Shown piece by piece: positions 24,152-39,437 of a DNA stretch of 64,000 nt. The stretch is taken from contig CAJJDP010000102.1 in NCBI GenBank assembly GCA_905182995.1, forward strand, positions 190,183-254,182, read 5' to 3'. This stretch comes from Paramecium octaurelia (Eukaryota > Ciliophora > Oligohymenophorea > Peniculida > Parameciidae). The translations under genes and the position numbers were made by a program. The notes under the pieces were generated by a model. It was given only the letters and a program-made list of their open reading frames with translations. It was not told where the DNA came from and did no database searches. The stretch's first letter is position 1, and every line of letters starts with the position of its first letter.

Positions 24152-27100
24152 TCATAATTCAATTTCCGAAAATATATACCCAGAATTCTTAGTCTTGCGT
24201 ATAATTTTCAGGTAAAAATATAATAGCAGTAAAAAAATCAATGAAAATAGTACATAAACTGATGGACCAAAGTTAAAATGAAATTATGGAGGCAGATAAA
24301 ATTTAATGTTGTAAGTACCATTTTAAAATTCGTTTAAGCAAAATATGGAAATATCAATATAATTTTATCGTGTATTAGCAAGACAATTTAGAATCCAGGT
24401 ACCTATTGAGTAATTATATATAGATTTATTATAAAAGTATAAGGATGTTCCATATTGATATTATTAATTGACAATCATAGCATAATCCGTTATTGGAGTA
24501 TTGAATGAACCTTACATTAAAATGGGTTCCAATAAATTTCCATCTAAGAGATGATTCAAATAATAAACTCCAATTATGTTTGTTTTATTATATTGAAATT
24601 GTTGCATCAACACCCCATTTTAATAAAATGAATTGCCATTATTGCTTGAATTGCCATAATTAGGAATAGTTCTAATTGCAATACCTGAGTAAGGTTAATA
24701 GCCTGATTTTTAAAACTATTTTAATCTTATTTCTACTATGGAACTAAAATAAATATTCCCCACAAGCATTGTTAGACTTTGAGTATATTTTTATATAATT
24801 TAAACCAAAGAATATGATATTAATGGCTCATAACAAACTTACTATTAATCACAATAATAAATTATAACAGAAATTGGTTCTCGTATTTTGATTTCTGAAT
24901 CATCAATTAACATAATTCTACCAAATATTTAATAAGCTTAAGCATAGAAGAATATTATTTTTTAAGGTATATGATTTTAAATCTGTTACTGTATTTAGAC
25001 AATTGAGAAATCATTACATACAAAGAGATCTTCTGCAAATTCATTCGTGTTATCTATCTCCAATATAATGTTGTAAGATTAGTAGAACCAATACAATTAT
25101 TATAAAGAATTTTCTAAGGTACCTAAAATAAAAATTTAGTTTAAAAGAGTGCTCATTTTTTAAATATTTTAAAACCTTACTGAAAGTTAGATAGTATCAA
25201 CTAATACGATATCGCCCTCACAATTTAAAGTAAAATTAAGCAAGTATTATGAAGTACTATTCTCACAAATTGAATATAATGTATAATCATCTGATGCTGA
25301 TTTTAAACATTCCTTTTATTTTAGATTTGAATAATTAAAATTTGAGATGTAATTTAAGCCACTATTTACAATTTATAAGTGTGAGTTATTCTGTAAAGCA
25401 AAACATTAGTTTTTTATTGAAGTAACTAAGGAGAAATTGCTTAAATTGGGAATGCTGCTAGACTAATGAAAAAATTGTTAAGTTATACTGCAATATTTGT
25501 TAAAGTCATATGCTGAAGTAAGATTTGTTGATCCGCAATATCCAACCTGCCTATCAAGAATTAAATTCATTGGATATGAGAAATTTTTGGATCCAGGAAT
25601 TATATTATCAAAACTTAAATTTATTGATAAATTGCTTTAATTTAAAAAAACTGTGAAGTTTGAATATATAATAATACTTTAATTAGGAGTCTACTATAAG
25701 GCTTTGTCATTTAATGCTGAAGTTACAGTATAGTTATAAATATATTATGGGTAACTTATTGAATAGTTAAACACTTGATCTTATGATTCCACCGATGTCT
25801 CATATTTTTAAAATTCATAAAGTTCATAAATCGAATTATTTGAAAGCAGCACCATTGAAAATAAATATTAGTATTGAGGCTAATAAATATAATAACTTGT
25901 AATTGCCTAGCTACATAAAATTGGTGAAGAAAAATTAAGCATATAATACAAACTCTAATGATATGGTAACGAAGGATTATAAGCATAAACAGTGTAATTA
26001 CTAAAAGTAACATATAGGAATATGCTATCAGATGATATTTTTATTACATTTTCAATATTCAAGCTATAAAGGTTCTTTACATGATAGGATTTTTGTAAAT
26101 ATTACACATTCCAAACTGAAAAGCAAAGATTTTGACCATTATTACATAGATACGATAAAATTAACTAATGATTTATTAAATTTATCTATTTGATTGTGAA
26201 ATTAACTTGAATCAAGGAAATTGGTATTGGTAAGTTATTTTAATTAATAGAAATTCTGATAACCTCTTGTCTATTGTTGATATATAATAAGGATGACTAT
26301 AATTGTGTATTCATAACAATTTATATTGGATTAAATTGAATGTTTCTGAAAAATTTACTTATTGATTATTAATTTAAAGTGATGATATTCGTAAATTGAA
26401 GAGTCATTATTTAAATTTCTTCGTTTGGAAATAGAATTATAATATTATTATAAGTAACTAAAAAATCTGAAAATTATTATTGAAAAGTATTATTTGAATA
26501 GCTAATTAATCTATTGGTATCATGCTAGTATTAATATAAATAGATTGTATTATTAGCTCTTAGTCCAATTAGTATTACTAAAGGAAATATGCTATAGCCA
26601 ACTTATAAGGAACTTGCGTTTGCTGATGTATTAATTGAAGATATTATTGTAAATTAGTACCCTGATTCTGGACTTGTCACTTAGTTTAACAGAATATCAA
26701 TTGAATAATTATTATAACCTATTAAAATTTATTGAGAGTAATATAATGACATTGACAATGATTAAACTAATGAATAACTTTGATTAATTTATCCAGCTTA
26801 TTGTTAGGCTATTAATGTAAAATTTAAAGGTATTCCTATTGGATTTTGTTGATATTATAATAATTACCCTGAAAAGCTAACAAAAAAACTCGTAACTTTA
26901 AGGTTCAACGAAGTTTAATTTTAAGGAAGATATTAATTAAACATTACATATACATTTGTATCATTCTAAGATAATTCTTAAAGATACACCTTGGAGAAGG
27001 TAAATTATCCCTTATTCTGACATTTAAGTAAAAAAGTATAATTATTTCCTACATTTTCCAAGTTAGTTAAATTGACTTATAAGGAAGGAAATTAAATTTT

Positions 27101-28227
27101 ATAAACAGTTATCTGTGAATTAAACACAAATAATTCATTAGCAGAATTCAAATATATTAGGGAATTAATTTAGTGATTTAGTTCGTATGAAACTACTCCA
27201 TTCGACTATTTTTCTTGAATTGATATAGTATCATTTAATTTATATATAATAAATTAGTTATTTTATAGTATCTTTGAAATAGGCTCAAAGACAAATTAGC
27301 AATCCTTATCTATCATCAGTACTTAGTTTTCGCATCCTAATAGTGAAATAATGCAAATTTCTTAATAAGGTAAAGTTTACATTAATAATATTTGATCGCA
27401 TTAAGAAAAAATCTATAAATCGTAATAAACATTAATACAAGTAAAGTTATTCATATCATTGTAGCTAAATTAATTTTTTAAACATAATTGAGAATCTGAA
27501 GATATGGTTAATTAGAATAAAACTTGGTTAGTAATTATATAAATATTGGGACTTATTGTGAGGGGAATATCAAAATCGACGAATTAATTAGTTAAGCTAC
27601 TTTCATTTACAAATTATGATGAAAAGAGTGAAAGTATCGAATAATTTTCAAAATATTAGGCGTATACTATAAAGGCATTTGTTCCATTAATAATTGATTA
27701 TATTTTAGTTGAAGAAGGTGAAGATGATTATATTGAATAAGCAATGATTGATTACGCTTCCATTATTTGAATAAAAAGCAATTGATTATTCTAATAACAA
27801 TCAATCAAAATTTTAAAATCATAAGATAAATTGATGTTAAAGCAACTAAATGAAGCATCTATTTTCACCGATTCCCCAACTTATTCAAATAATTAATCCT
27901 TCCATTGATAAATATATACTTCATTTTAAAATGATAAAGTACCAAAATGAGTATTATTTGACGACATTGAGATAAATTCTACAATAATATTCTTAGTATT
28001 TTACAATTCCCTTATATTTAGTATATTTCTTCGCATAAGTTCATTATTTATACATTTGGGACATAAGGATCAATTTTGCATATTAATTATTAATCCAATA
28101 CCGTAGTATCAATATAGTATTCAAAAAACTCTCCTTCTGTCGGGTACAAAGAAATTGCTTATTCTTTTGTGAAACTAAACTAAGGAAAAGCGCCCATTGT
28201 ATTCATTACTAAGATAAATATTATCAT
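24152..28227 (-). CDS. Giant type I membrane protein, 1349 aa, unknown
   Basis: One of the longest genes here. Starts with a signal peptide (MIIFILVMNTMGAFPQ), followed by about 1280 residues that are predominantly beta-like, rich in Asn, Ser, Ile, Tyr and Gln, with many N-x-S/T sequons (for example SNNTHF, NGTNAF, LNDTIS, SNNTF) and scattered single Cys. A single membrane span (VYVLFSLIFLLLLYFYLKII) sits 20 residues before the end, with short basic tail KIIRKTKNSGYIFSEIEL. So it should be a cell-surface or secretory-path protein with a large lumenal part. One 26-nt intron at 27979-28004 lets the 1350-codon frame close without any TGA. It has no GPI signal and lacks the periodic Cys of Paramecium surface antigens. 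Family not recognised. Confidence 0.8.
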
Positions 28228-28435
28228 GGAAAAAATATTAATGAATTGCCATTAGTTTTAGAAATTCATAATAAATTCACTAGAATCACTAATTAAATAA
28301 TAATATCTATCTAATATATATTATTATCAGAATCAAGAAGGCTCCGATTGTATTATCTACTTCTTTTACCAAAATTGAATTTTGGTGTAATATTCATTTT
28401 AAAGATTCTCCATCTCCATAACTATTATTGGCAAA
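28228..28435. other. Upstream region of giant membrane protein gene
   Basis: About 200 bp; holds the promoter side of the minus-strand membrane protein gene. No structure seen. Confidence 0.4.
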
Positions 28436-28895
28436 TCATTAAATAATTCGTTTATATCTTTGTTATATAAATTGTCTTATCACTCTTTGATTCTTGTGGA
28501 TTCTTTGTTCTTTAATTAACTTTTAATGAATTTAGTATTTTGATTCAAATTATTATGATTATATTATAAAGTCACCTAAGCTTAATAGCTTTAATCTTTT
28601 TTAATATTTGCTTATTATTTTTGTTATTATTATTTATAAATGTCATTACTTATTAAATGAAACTTTATTTGAAGATTGCCAATTATTATTATATGTAAAG
28701 CTAAAAAGTAATTTAGCTGATTGATATTTATCGAAATCCTTTAATAGATGTGTCTTTCATCTTTCTAAGTACTTAGTTAAATTAAGATTCCTAAATAAAA
28801 ATGAAATTGTAGATAGGGGACAATTACTCTACTTCTCTTATTCTTCTAAGATTAGTTGGAGTATTCCTTAACAATTCAATCCTACATATTCTCAT
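28436..28895 (-). CDS. Hypothetical gene, intron structure unresolved
   Basis: A frame starting MRICRIELLRNTPTN runs 107 codons to a TGA at 28572-28574, and a second coding-like stretch in another frame (KLLSLGDFIIQSQQFESKYQ) runs to a TGA at 28436-28438. I could not find an intron of normal size that joins them. Composition fits a real gene or a recently decayed one. No family recognised. Confidence 0.3.
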
Positions 28896-29162
28896 TTATC
28901 TCAACTAATTCAATTAATGATGATCATCATCCAAAAGCTAAGGTATATTTAATATAAATAATATATAAAAGAAGCCTTACATTAAATCAGATTTAATTAA
29001 TTAAATATAATATTAATTATAATTTTAATCTAAAGATTGTTAAATTAAAAATTAAAAATCCCTCCTAATATTGTATTCTTAGTATATAAAAATATAATTT
29101 ATAAATTGTCCCCCAATAGAATTTTAAGAAATAATAAATTTAGAAAATCAATTATTCAATCA
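28896..29162. other. Divergent intergenic region
   Basis: About 270 bp of AT-rich DNA upstream of the Ubl-vWA-E2 gene; no motif stands out. Confidence 0.4.
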
Positions 29163-32100
29163 ATGAGCAAGCTGACTTTGTCGATTAAATATGTCCAAAC
29201 ATAATTTAAAATTTCTTTTTAAGCGAATGAAAAGACAATAATCGGAGAGCTCAAATAATATTCTGTTGACCGTCTGAGCAAGCTTCAAAAAGTAAAAAGT
29301 GCTTGTATTATTCCTTTAGCTAGTAAAAATCGGGTTTGAGAACATACCTTTGAATTTTGAGGCTACGAATTACTTATTAAAAGACAATTAGGACAGTATT
29401 TTGGATGATGATGATCTAGTGCTAGATTTGATTAAAGATAATGAAACAATCCACTTAGTATTCATTCCTTCCTTAAATAATACTGTTACATAACCATAAC
29501 CATAAACGTAACCACAAACATAATAATAACCATAACAATAGCCATAACCATAAAAATTAACATCATTATTTTCTTAATTCTCAACACAACCATAATAAGC
29601 TTTTGGATTTAACTAAAAGAGTCTAGCCTCTTACTCAAATAAACCTAAAGCAATTCCACTTTAAGCATCATAACCTGTTTCTAATCCACAAGTTTAAATT
29701 ACTTCTTCAGATACATTATTAAATAATGATTAATTGAAAGAATTATAACAGAAATTTTATTTAGATACTAAAAACATTGAGAACGCCTAATGGATAGGAG
29801 AATTAGAATTGCTTTTAAGATTTATCTAAGCTACAGATATCACAAAGACCTATAAAGTTAAATGCAATTTAGAAGACTCATTAATGTAAGTATCTGAAAT
29901 GGTGTGCAATGGTTTATAATTATAAAAAGATCATGTAGCCTGCTTCTTTAGCTTAAATGGGCTTCCAATTTGTGCATCCTTAAATTAGATGCACAATGTA
30001 AAGGTTTCGGAATCATTAAATTGTTTAAAGAATAAAGAAATATTTGTCATAATTACAAAATGTAAAGTAGGATAGCCTTCTTTACCTAAGATAGATTCTG
30101 AGTTAGGAGAATAATAGATCTTTATTCAATATTCTGGGTCTAAATCTATCAAAGTGAATATTTTGACAACAACCGTATAAGAATTAAAATAGAAAGTATA
30201 TCATAAACTCAATATTCCAACTCCATTTCAATAATTAATTTATGTAGGTAAAGTGTTGGATAACGCAAGCACCTTAAAGGATTACGGAATACAAAATTTA
30301 AGCAACATTATCCTAACATTTAAAATTTTAGATTCTTATCCATTCTAATAAAGTTACAATTATAATTTTCATCTTCCTTGGATGAGTCATCTAAGAGAAT
30401 AAACAGAGATCGGATTACAATAATTTAGATCAGTATCACTAGTATTCTTTTCTAAGCAAAAAGAATCAAATATTATGGCTGTGATAAGGAAAGTTTCAAT
30501 GTGTAATGCCCCCCTTGTATTAGCATGTAAACTATTCTCTCAAAATCTGAGATCTTCCTAATTATAATGCATAGCATTTGAGGTTGGTATGTAACGTGTT
30601 ATTTTTGATCTAATACTTTCAAGTCAAACTGTACCAGAAACCTTCAAAATTAATAAAATATTTGAATATTCAAGATACTTTTATGATTAATTCTTGAATT
30701 GGTCATTGAAATTAAATTAAGATCAGGTTAAGTTATAAGAAAGATACAGATTCATTGATTCTATATGTAGCATTACATTAAAGAAAATTAGTAATCCAGC
30801 TTATTTATCAGAATAAACGGAAGAAGATAAAATAGATTTGGAAACTTGTTTAGTAGTTGATTATGATCAAATGCAAATTAAAATTTAAAATAATGAGGTT
30901 AATTAAAAGCAGGTTCCTTATGCATAACTAAAATTATTATAACCAGATTAACTATTAGAGGATTTCGATTTAATTAAGTTGTAAGAAAGAGAAACTCTGA
31001 TTTGGTTACCATAAGCTTTTATTGAATTTAATGATAGTAAATTTGAAGTAACAAATGCTTGGATTTAAAATAAAGCAGTATCTAATCATTTGACTTTAAA
31101 ACTATATAGTGGAATTGAATTAAAAAATTAATAGACCGCTCCCTTATTGACAACAAGAAAATCAGACGAATTCCTTATTTATTCAGGTCCCAATAAGGAT
31201 GTCAAGTAACCAATTATCATATTTAATGTAATGACTGGTGAATCCACACCTATGAACCCAGATAAATTGGCCGTTCTATAATAAATTGGTTCTATGCCTT
31301 AAAATGATGATGATGATGATTCTGAATAAAATAAGGAAAAAGTGTTGGAACCTAAGATTACTAACCCTCCTAATGAGGCAATAGTAGTTTTACTTGACAT
31401 ATCAGGTTCTATGGATGAGTTATATTATGATAGTGAAGATCTGACTAGAATGGGAGTGGTTAAAGCATTTTTCAGTACATTTGCTGATAGAACTATGGCT
31501 TATGATTTGAAGCATGTAATCTCTTTGGTATATTTTGATAACAGAATCATTGAGAAATGCTCATTCACAGAGCTCTTTATATTGTTTAAGGATTTAGTGA
31601 ATAAGGCTCAACCTACTGGTAGAACTAATCTATACAGGGCTTTGAAATATGCTGAAAATCAATTATTAAAATTCAAGCAAACATATCCAAAGTGCTTGTT
31701 AAGAATTATTGCTTTGACGGATGGATAAGATAATGATGTCAATCCTTTGGATCCAATAAAGGTTGCAGAATCCATTTTGAAAAATGAAATCTTTTTAGAT
31801 TCTTTTGTTGTATCAGATGATTGCACAGATTTAAAGAAGATAACTAAGGCCACTGGAGGACAATGTTTCTCTCCTTAAACAATACAAGAAGGATTGAAAT
31901 TATTTGAATTTGAAACTATTTTGTCTGCTTCAATTAGAAAAAAGTAAAATAAAATAACTCTGAAACAATTAAGAGATACTTTTAAATTGAAAGATTCATA
32001 AATTGATTTTGATAAAGTTCCTATTGGCATCAATCTACCAAATGAAATAAATCAATAATCTATGCATCCTTAATAACTTGTTTAGGAGATCGTTTAAGAT

Positions 32101-32752
32101 TAAAATAAGCTATTCTAGTATGCTTCCAATAACTCTTTAAAGAGAGTGATTAAGGAGATTTTGAATTATGAATAGCACCCTCATCCACATATAAAAATAT
32201 TCCCATGTCAAGGGAATGTCTCGTTTTGGAAAATTATCTTATTGGGACCAGAATAAACACCTTATGAAGGAGGAGTCTATATACTGTATCTACAATTTGA
32301 TGAAAACTATCCAATCAAGCCTCCCAATCTGAGATTCCTTACTCCCATCTATCATTGCAATATCAACTCCCAAGGAAGAATATGTCATAGCATCTTAGAT
32401 CGAAATTACACTTTAGACACAACAGTACTCTAAATATTCTAGGCTATTTTCGGTATCTCATTTCTCTAATTATTACATAGGGTTATTGATGACTCCAGAA
32501 CCTGATGATCCATTAGATACAACTATTGCTTCTGAATATTTGGAAAATCTACAATAATATTAGAACAAAGCCAAAGCTTTCACACAAGAACATGCCAAGA
32601 AGCCATTAGATGAAGTAATCACCTAAATCATTGGCGTGAAAAATGAACAAAATTTGAGTGATGCAGAAATGCAAGCCAAAATAGTAGAAATCAATAAATG
32701 GATTCACGATCATAACATGGAGATCGAGAAAAATAATGCCTAAAAATAATGA
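29163..32752 (+). CDS. Ubiquitin-like / vWA / E2 conjugating-enzyme fusion, 1177 aa
   Basis: Apparent one-chain ubiquitin-system protein. Residues 1-100 look ubiquitin-like ([17 protein letters not shown], ...). A Q/P-rich linker follows (alternating CCA TAA codons near 29483-29550). Residues about 310-385 are a clear ubiquitin fold ([20 protein letters not shown], then [10 protein letters not shown]). A vWA domain starts near 720 with [13 protein letters not shown] and later LTDGQDNDVN. The C-terminal UBC domain (about 975-1115) has [20 protein letters not shown], the HCN tripeptide in [10 protein letters not shown], catalytic Cys at residue 1065 (codon 32383-32385, GRICHSIL) and PEPDDPLD. 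Introns of 28 nt near the 5' end and 28 nt inside the UBC domain. The E2 should be active; substrates unknown. Confidence 0.9.
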
Positions 32753-32783
32753 TTATTATCAATAATATTTAATTATTAATAGA

Positions 32784-34835
32784 TCAGAAAAACTAAGAAA
32801 ATTATTAAAACAATGTGTCATTTGATAGTCCATTCTTTATGTCATCTACATTTATTTTCAAATGTATCATAACCTCATTAATATTTCTAAGATTATCCTT
32901 TTGGAGGGAGTCCTAAAATCAAACAATAACTTACATTCACTTTCTATTGCCAAGATGTTTTGGTTAACAGAACATTCTATTCCTTTATTTCAACTAAATT
33001 TAACTCACTCAATTTCAACAGTATCTATTTCATCTCTTAATACCCTATGGGATCATCTTTATTTTAGATTAAGTATTGATTATATCTCGAAAGAACTTGT
33101 TGGAGATATGCTACATTATATCCTTTGATGTGAATTTCTAAGGCAATATTAATAATCAGTAATTTCAGAGATCTACTAAAAGAGTGTAAACATGTGTGAT
33201 AAGCCTTATTATAAATTCTATCATAGGCTAGTTTAACATGGTTGACTTCAATTTATTTAAATTACCCAGTTTTCACTAGTTCCTCCTTGCCAATCTCAAT
33301 TGCCTTTCTACAAACACACAAAGTCTTTCTGATGTCAGTGGATATAGTGGCTATCTTTTTGCCTAGATAATTCAGAGTGTTTGAGGCAAATAATTCCTTA
33401 ATTTTCTTCTCTTTCATTCTTTATTGTAATATTGTTTCGATTTGAGCACTGGTGTAAGGTCTGAATACAACTCTATGATTTCCGAGTCTTGATTATAATT
33501 TGGGTTTGAGTCTCTCAGGAAAATCCATTGTGTTGGCAATCATAATAATAGTCAATTTTGCATGTTTTTGTTACGGCCAATCAACCAAATTATATAGCAC
33601 TTATTAATCTGGAGTGAATAGGTTATCACATTCATCTAATAAAATTACTCTATTCTTCTTAACAACCGATTTCTCATAAGTCTTGTATGTAGCAGGTAAA
33701 CAACCCTTAGTGAACAGTTCAGCTAAAATAATAATGAAGTTGAAATACTTAACAAAATACAGGCTTGAACTTTTGAAGCATCCTTTATGTTTGTAAGTTT
33801 CTCCAATAAAAAGGAGTAAATGTTGTCTGGCAGTCCAAAATTCATAGCATTCGCATAGATGAATTAGAAGTTATCCTTTTTACTTGATAACTTCTTTTAG
33901 ACTTCCATAACAGTTGCAGTCTTACCGATTCCTGGAACTCCAGAGATGTCTAAAATTAAATGAATGCATTTACATAAGGCTTAAGATTGTCCGTTGTTCT
34001 TTACACCATCCTCAATAAACTTAGTAATTAAGTCTTTTTCTTCATCTCTACAGAGAATCTCATCTGGAACTGTTGCTTCTAATAGGGAATTGTAACACTC
34101 ATTCATGGAATCCAATTTAGTTTTCATAGCCTTTGTTAACTTAACAGTTGTTTAGGTAGGTTCAATTTGTAAATCAAGATCCATCTTCTTAGTGTGCTTA
34201 GTAGTAGAATTCCTTTCAGTTGTTAAGGATTTCTCATTATGATCTGATTGTTGTTTCGGAACTCCTAATAGGAAATGTTTGGTATGATTGATGTCCTTGT
34301 TAAGTTCTTCGTACCAATCATCCTCCATGTCCATTGATTAGTCTTGAGTTTTAGCAGTACTTAATAACTTTTTGGGTTTTATGGATATAATCTTAGGTTT
34401 ATTTAATTATCTAGAAAAGCTGGTTGACTATTCTGATGGATTCAGAGTAAATAACTGCGTATTATCATTGTTGCATTCTTACTCGATCACAATTTTTTAG
34501 GTTACCTTATTAATAACAGGAATCTCTTGAGGCGCGAAATTATCCCTCCTTTTAATATTGATAGTACTGTCTAATTTCGTTTATATCAATGCAACTCTTA
34601 TTTCTGTTTTCTCTCCTTTGGTACACTTCTCTTCTGTAATGCTCTTCTTCATCTTGGGGAATCACAAAATAGAAATCTGGTTTATTGTTCTTTGGTTTAT
34701 TCTATGCAGCATTGGGAACTATCGGTGCTGGTTGAACCTTCTCTATTTTAGCTGGTTATTTCTTAGCTTAAGGAATGACTATGAGATTGTACTTGTCTAA
34801 GTTTATTTTTTTTATGCTTATTTCTTTGGTGCCAT
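32784..34835 (-). CDS. ORC1-type AAA+ protein (origin recognition), 649 aa
   Basis: Initiator ATPase of the origin recognition complex. Basic disordered N-terminus (MAPKKQAQKK...), then AAA+ core: Walker A SGVPGIGKTATVMEV (about 33911-33955), Walker B RVILLLDECDNLFTPDQQVLYNLVDWP (shown here in part by LLLDECDNLF, about 33620-33650), sensor-1 IIMIANTMDFPERL and arginine stretch KLQSRLGNHRVVF. A winged-helix region closes the protein. The QQVLYNLVDWP block is typical of Orc1 rather than Cdc6. I see no BAH domain. Four introns (26, 28, 26 and 22 nt) close the model exactly; the last changes the C-terminus to end SNDTLFQQFSQFF. Confidence 0.9.
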
Positions 34836-35122
34836 AATTGTTAATAATAAATTTAATTATTTAATATTTGGCACAAAAACACTAGTATAAAATATATACA
34901 ATTTTGATAAATGCTTTAAACATTAGCATCGTATTATTGTATTGTTATTATTATTTATTAATATATTACTATTTTTTCTTAGATCACTTAATTTACTTTA
35001 ATGTAATTAAACTTAACATAACATAATTAAATTTAAAATTAACTCAACTTCCCCTTAGAATAGGTCTGCTTGAGTCTTTAATTTACAGAATATTTTCAAC
35101 TTTGTATATATATAGATAAATT
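34836..35122. other. Intergenic region between ORC1 and USP genes
   Basis: 287 bp, both flanking genes on the minus strand; AT-rich, no structure seen. Confidence 0.4.
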
Positions 35123-38448
<3,326 letters not shown>

Positions 38449-39437
38449 TATAATTAGATTAATATAATTACTATAACTCAAACTCAAATCCCTAATAACT
38501 GGTGAAATACAAAATTCTTTATCTAGTATTATAGAATTTTGTAAATTTCATCAATATTATTAATTCTACCCCCATCCAAATTTGTTCATAAAATGCACTC
38601 CCCCTCCAATTATCTAGATCCAATATAACACTTAATATAAACTGGCTATGCAAATCTTGTCAAATAATGATCTAGTAATTCAATTTCTCAGTGTTCATTT
38701 TTTATAAATCATTAATTACCTAAGGAAATTGGCTAAGACTTCTTTCATTACCGTCGTTCGAGGACTGATTGATTCTATAAAAAAACGTTCTAGCTGATAT
38801 TTCCTTATTGAATACTCAATGAAAATATTAATTAAACCATTCTGCATCTTGTAGATTCAAAAACATCAAACACTTCAATTAAAGATATATTGATGATTTA
38901 TATCTATGAGATATAAAGAAACCACAAAATTAATATCACTATTGTAAAATGTATTCAAAACAAATATCCCACAGAAATTTTATATATACCGAAATCAATA
39001 TATAATTTAAATCTATTTATTAATCTAAAGATTCAAGTTATAATCTCATTTATATTCAAAATTATATGCTATCCTGTTAAATTATTATTATTCTTTAATT
39101 GTAAGACTCCTTATATTTTTTCATCAAGTGTGCATTCACCTTTTTTAGAATGGTATTGTTATAAAAAACTACAAATAAAATCCTCCTTAAGTTATTTTAT
39201 ACTAACAAATACAAACCCTTTTGGTTTATTCTTCTTAAAATACTTAATCGATCTCCAATCTTCTAAATCCTTTAATGACATTAATTTAATAAAAATCAAT
39301 AAGCAATATTTTATTCAATTATAAATTTCCTTAGTGAATTTATTAATTAAAATTTTGTTTTGAAAGAAATTAACTTCTGTATAAAAAGAATTGGTATTAT
39401 AAAAATAATCATATTGTCAATATAAGATAAAATTGGT
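38449..39437. other. Intergenic region, about 990 bp
   Basis: Between the USP start and the 3' end of the next minus-strand gene. TGA is frequent in all frames and I see no gene. It contains one hairpin (see the repeat entry) and a C-rich run (ctacccccatcc near 38568, actccccctcc near 38601) that is unusual for this AT-rich sequence. Confidence 0.4.
38509..38542. repeat. Inverted repeat (10-bp arms)
   Basis: ACAAAATTCT and its exact complement AGAATTTTGT flank a 14-nt loop; with a 2-nt slip the match extends to GAAAT/AATTTC. It lies about 60 bp upstream of the USP start codon. Could be regulatory or chance in AT-rich DNA. Confidence 0.4.

Noticed and set aside
24152-28227. Region first read as a decayed plus-strand gene
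   Set aside because: Plus-strand pieces are full of TGA; the minus strand gives one continuous 1349-aa frame.
29483-29550. Tandem CCATAA-type repeat resembling a ciliate telomere or minisatellite
   Set aside because: It is in frame in the E2-fusion gene and reads Pro-Gln (CCA TAA) with Gln codon variants; a Q/P linker explains it.
31301-31322. GAT triplet run
   Set aside because: In frame as an Asp run before the vWA domain; not a separate repeat.
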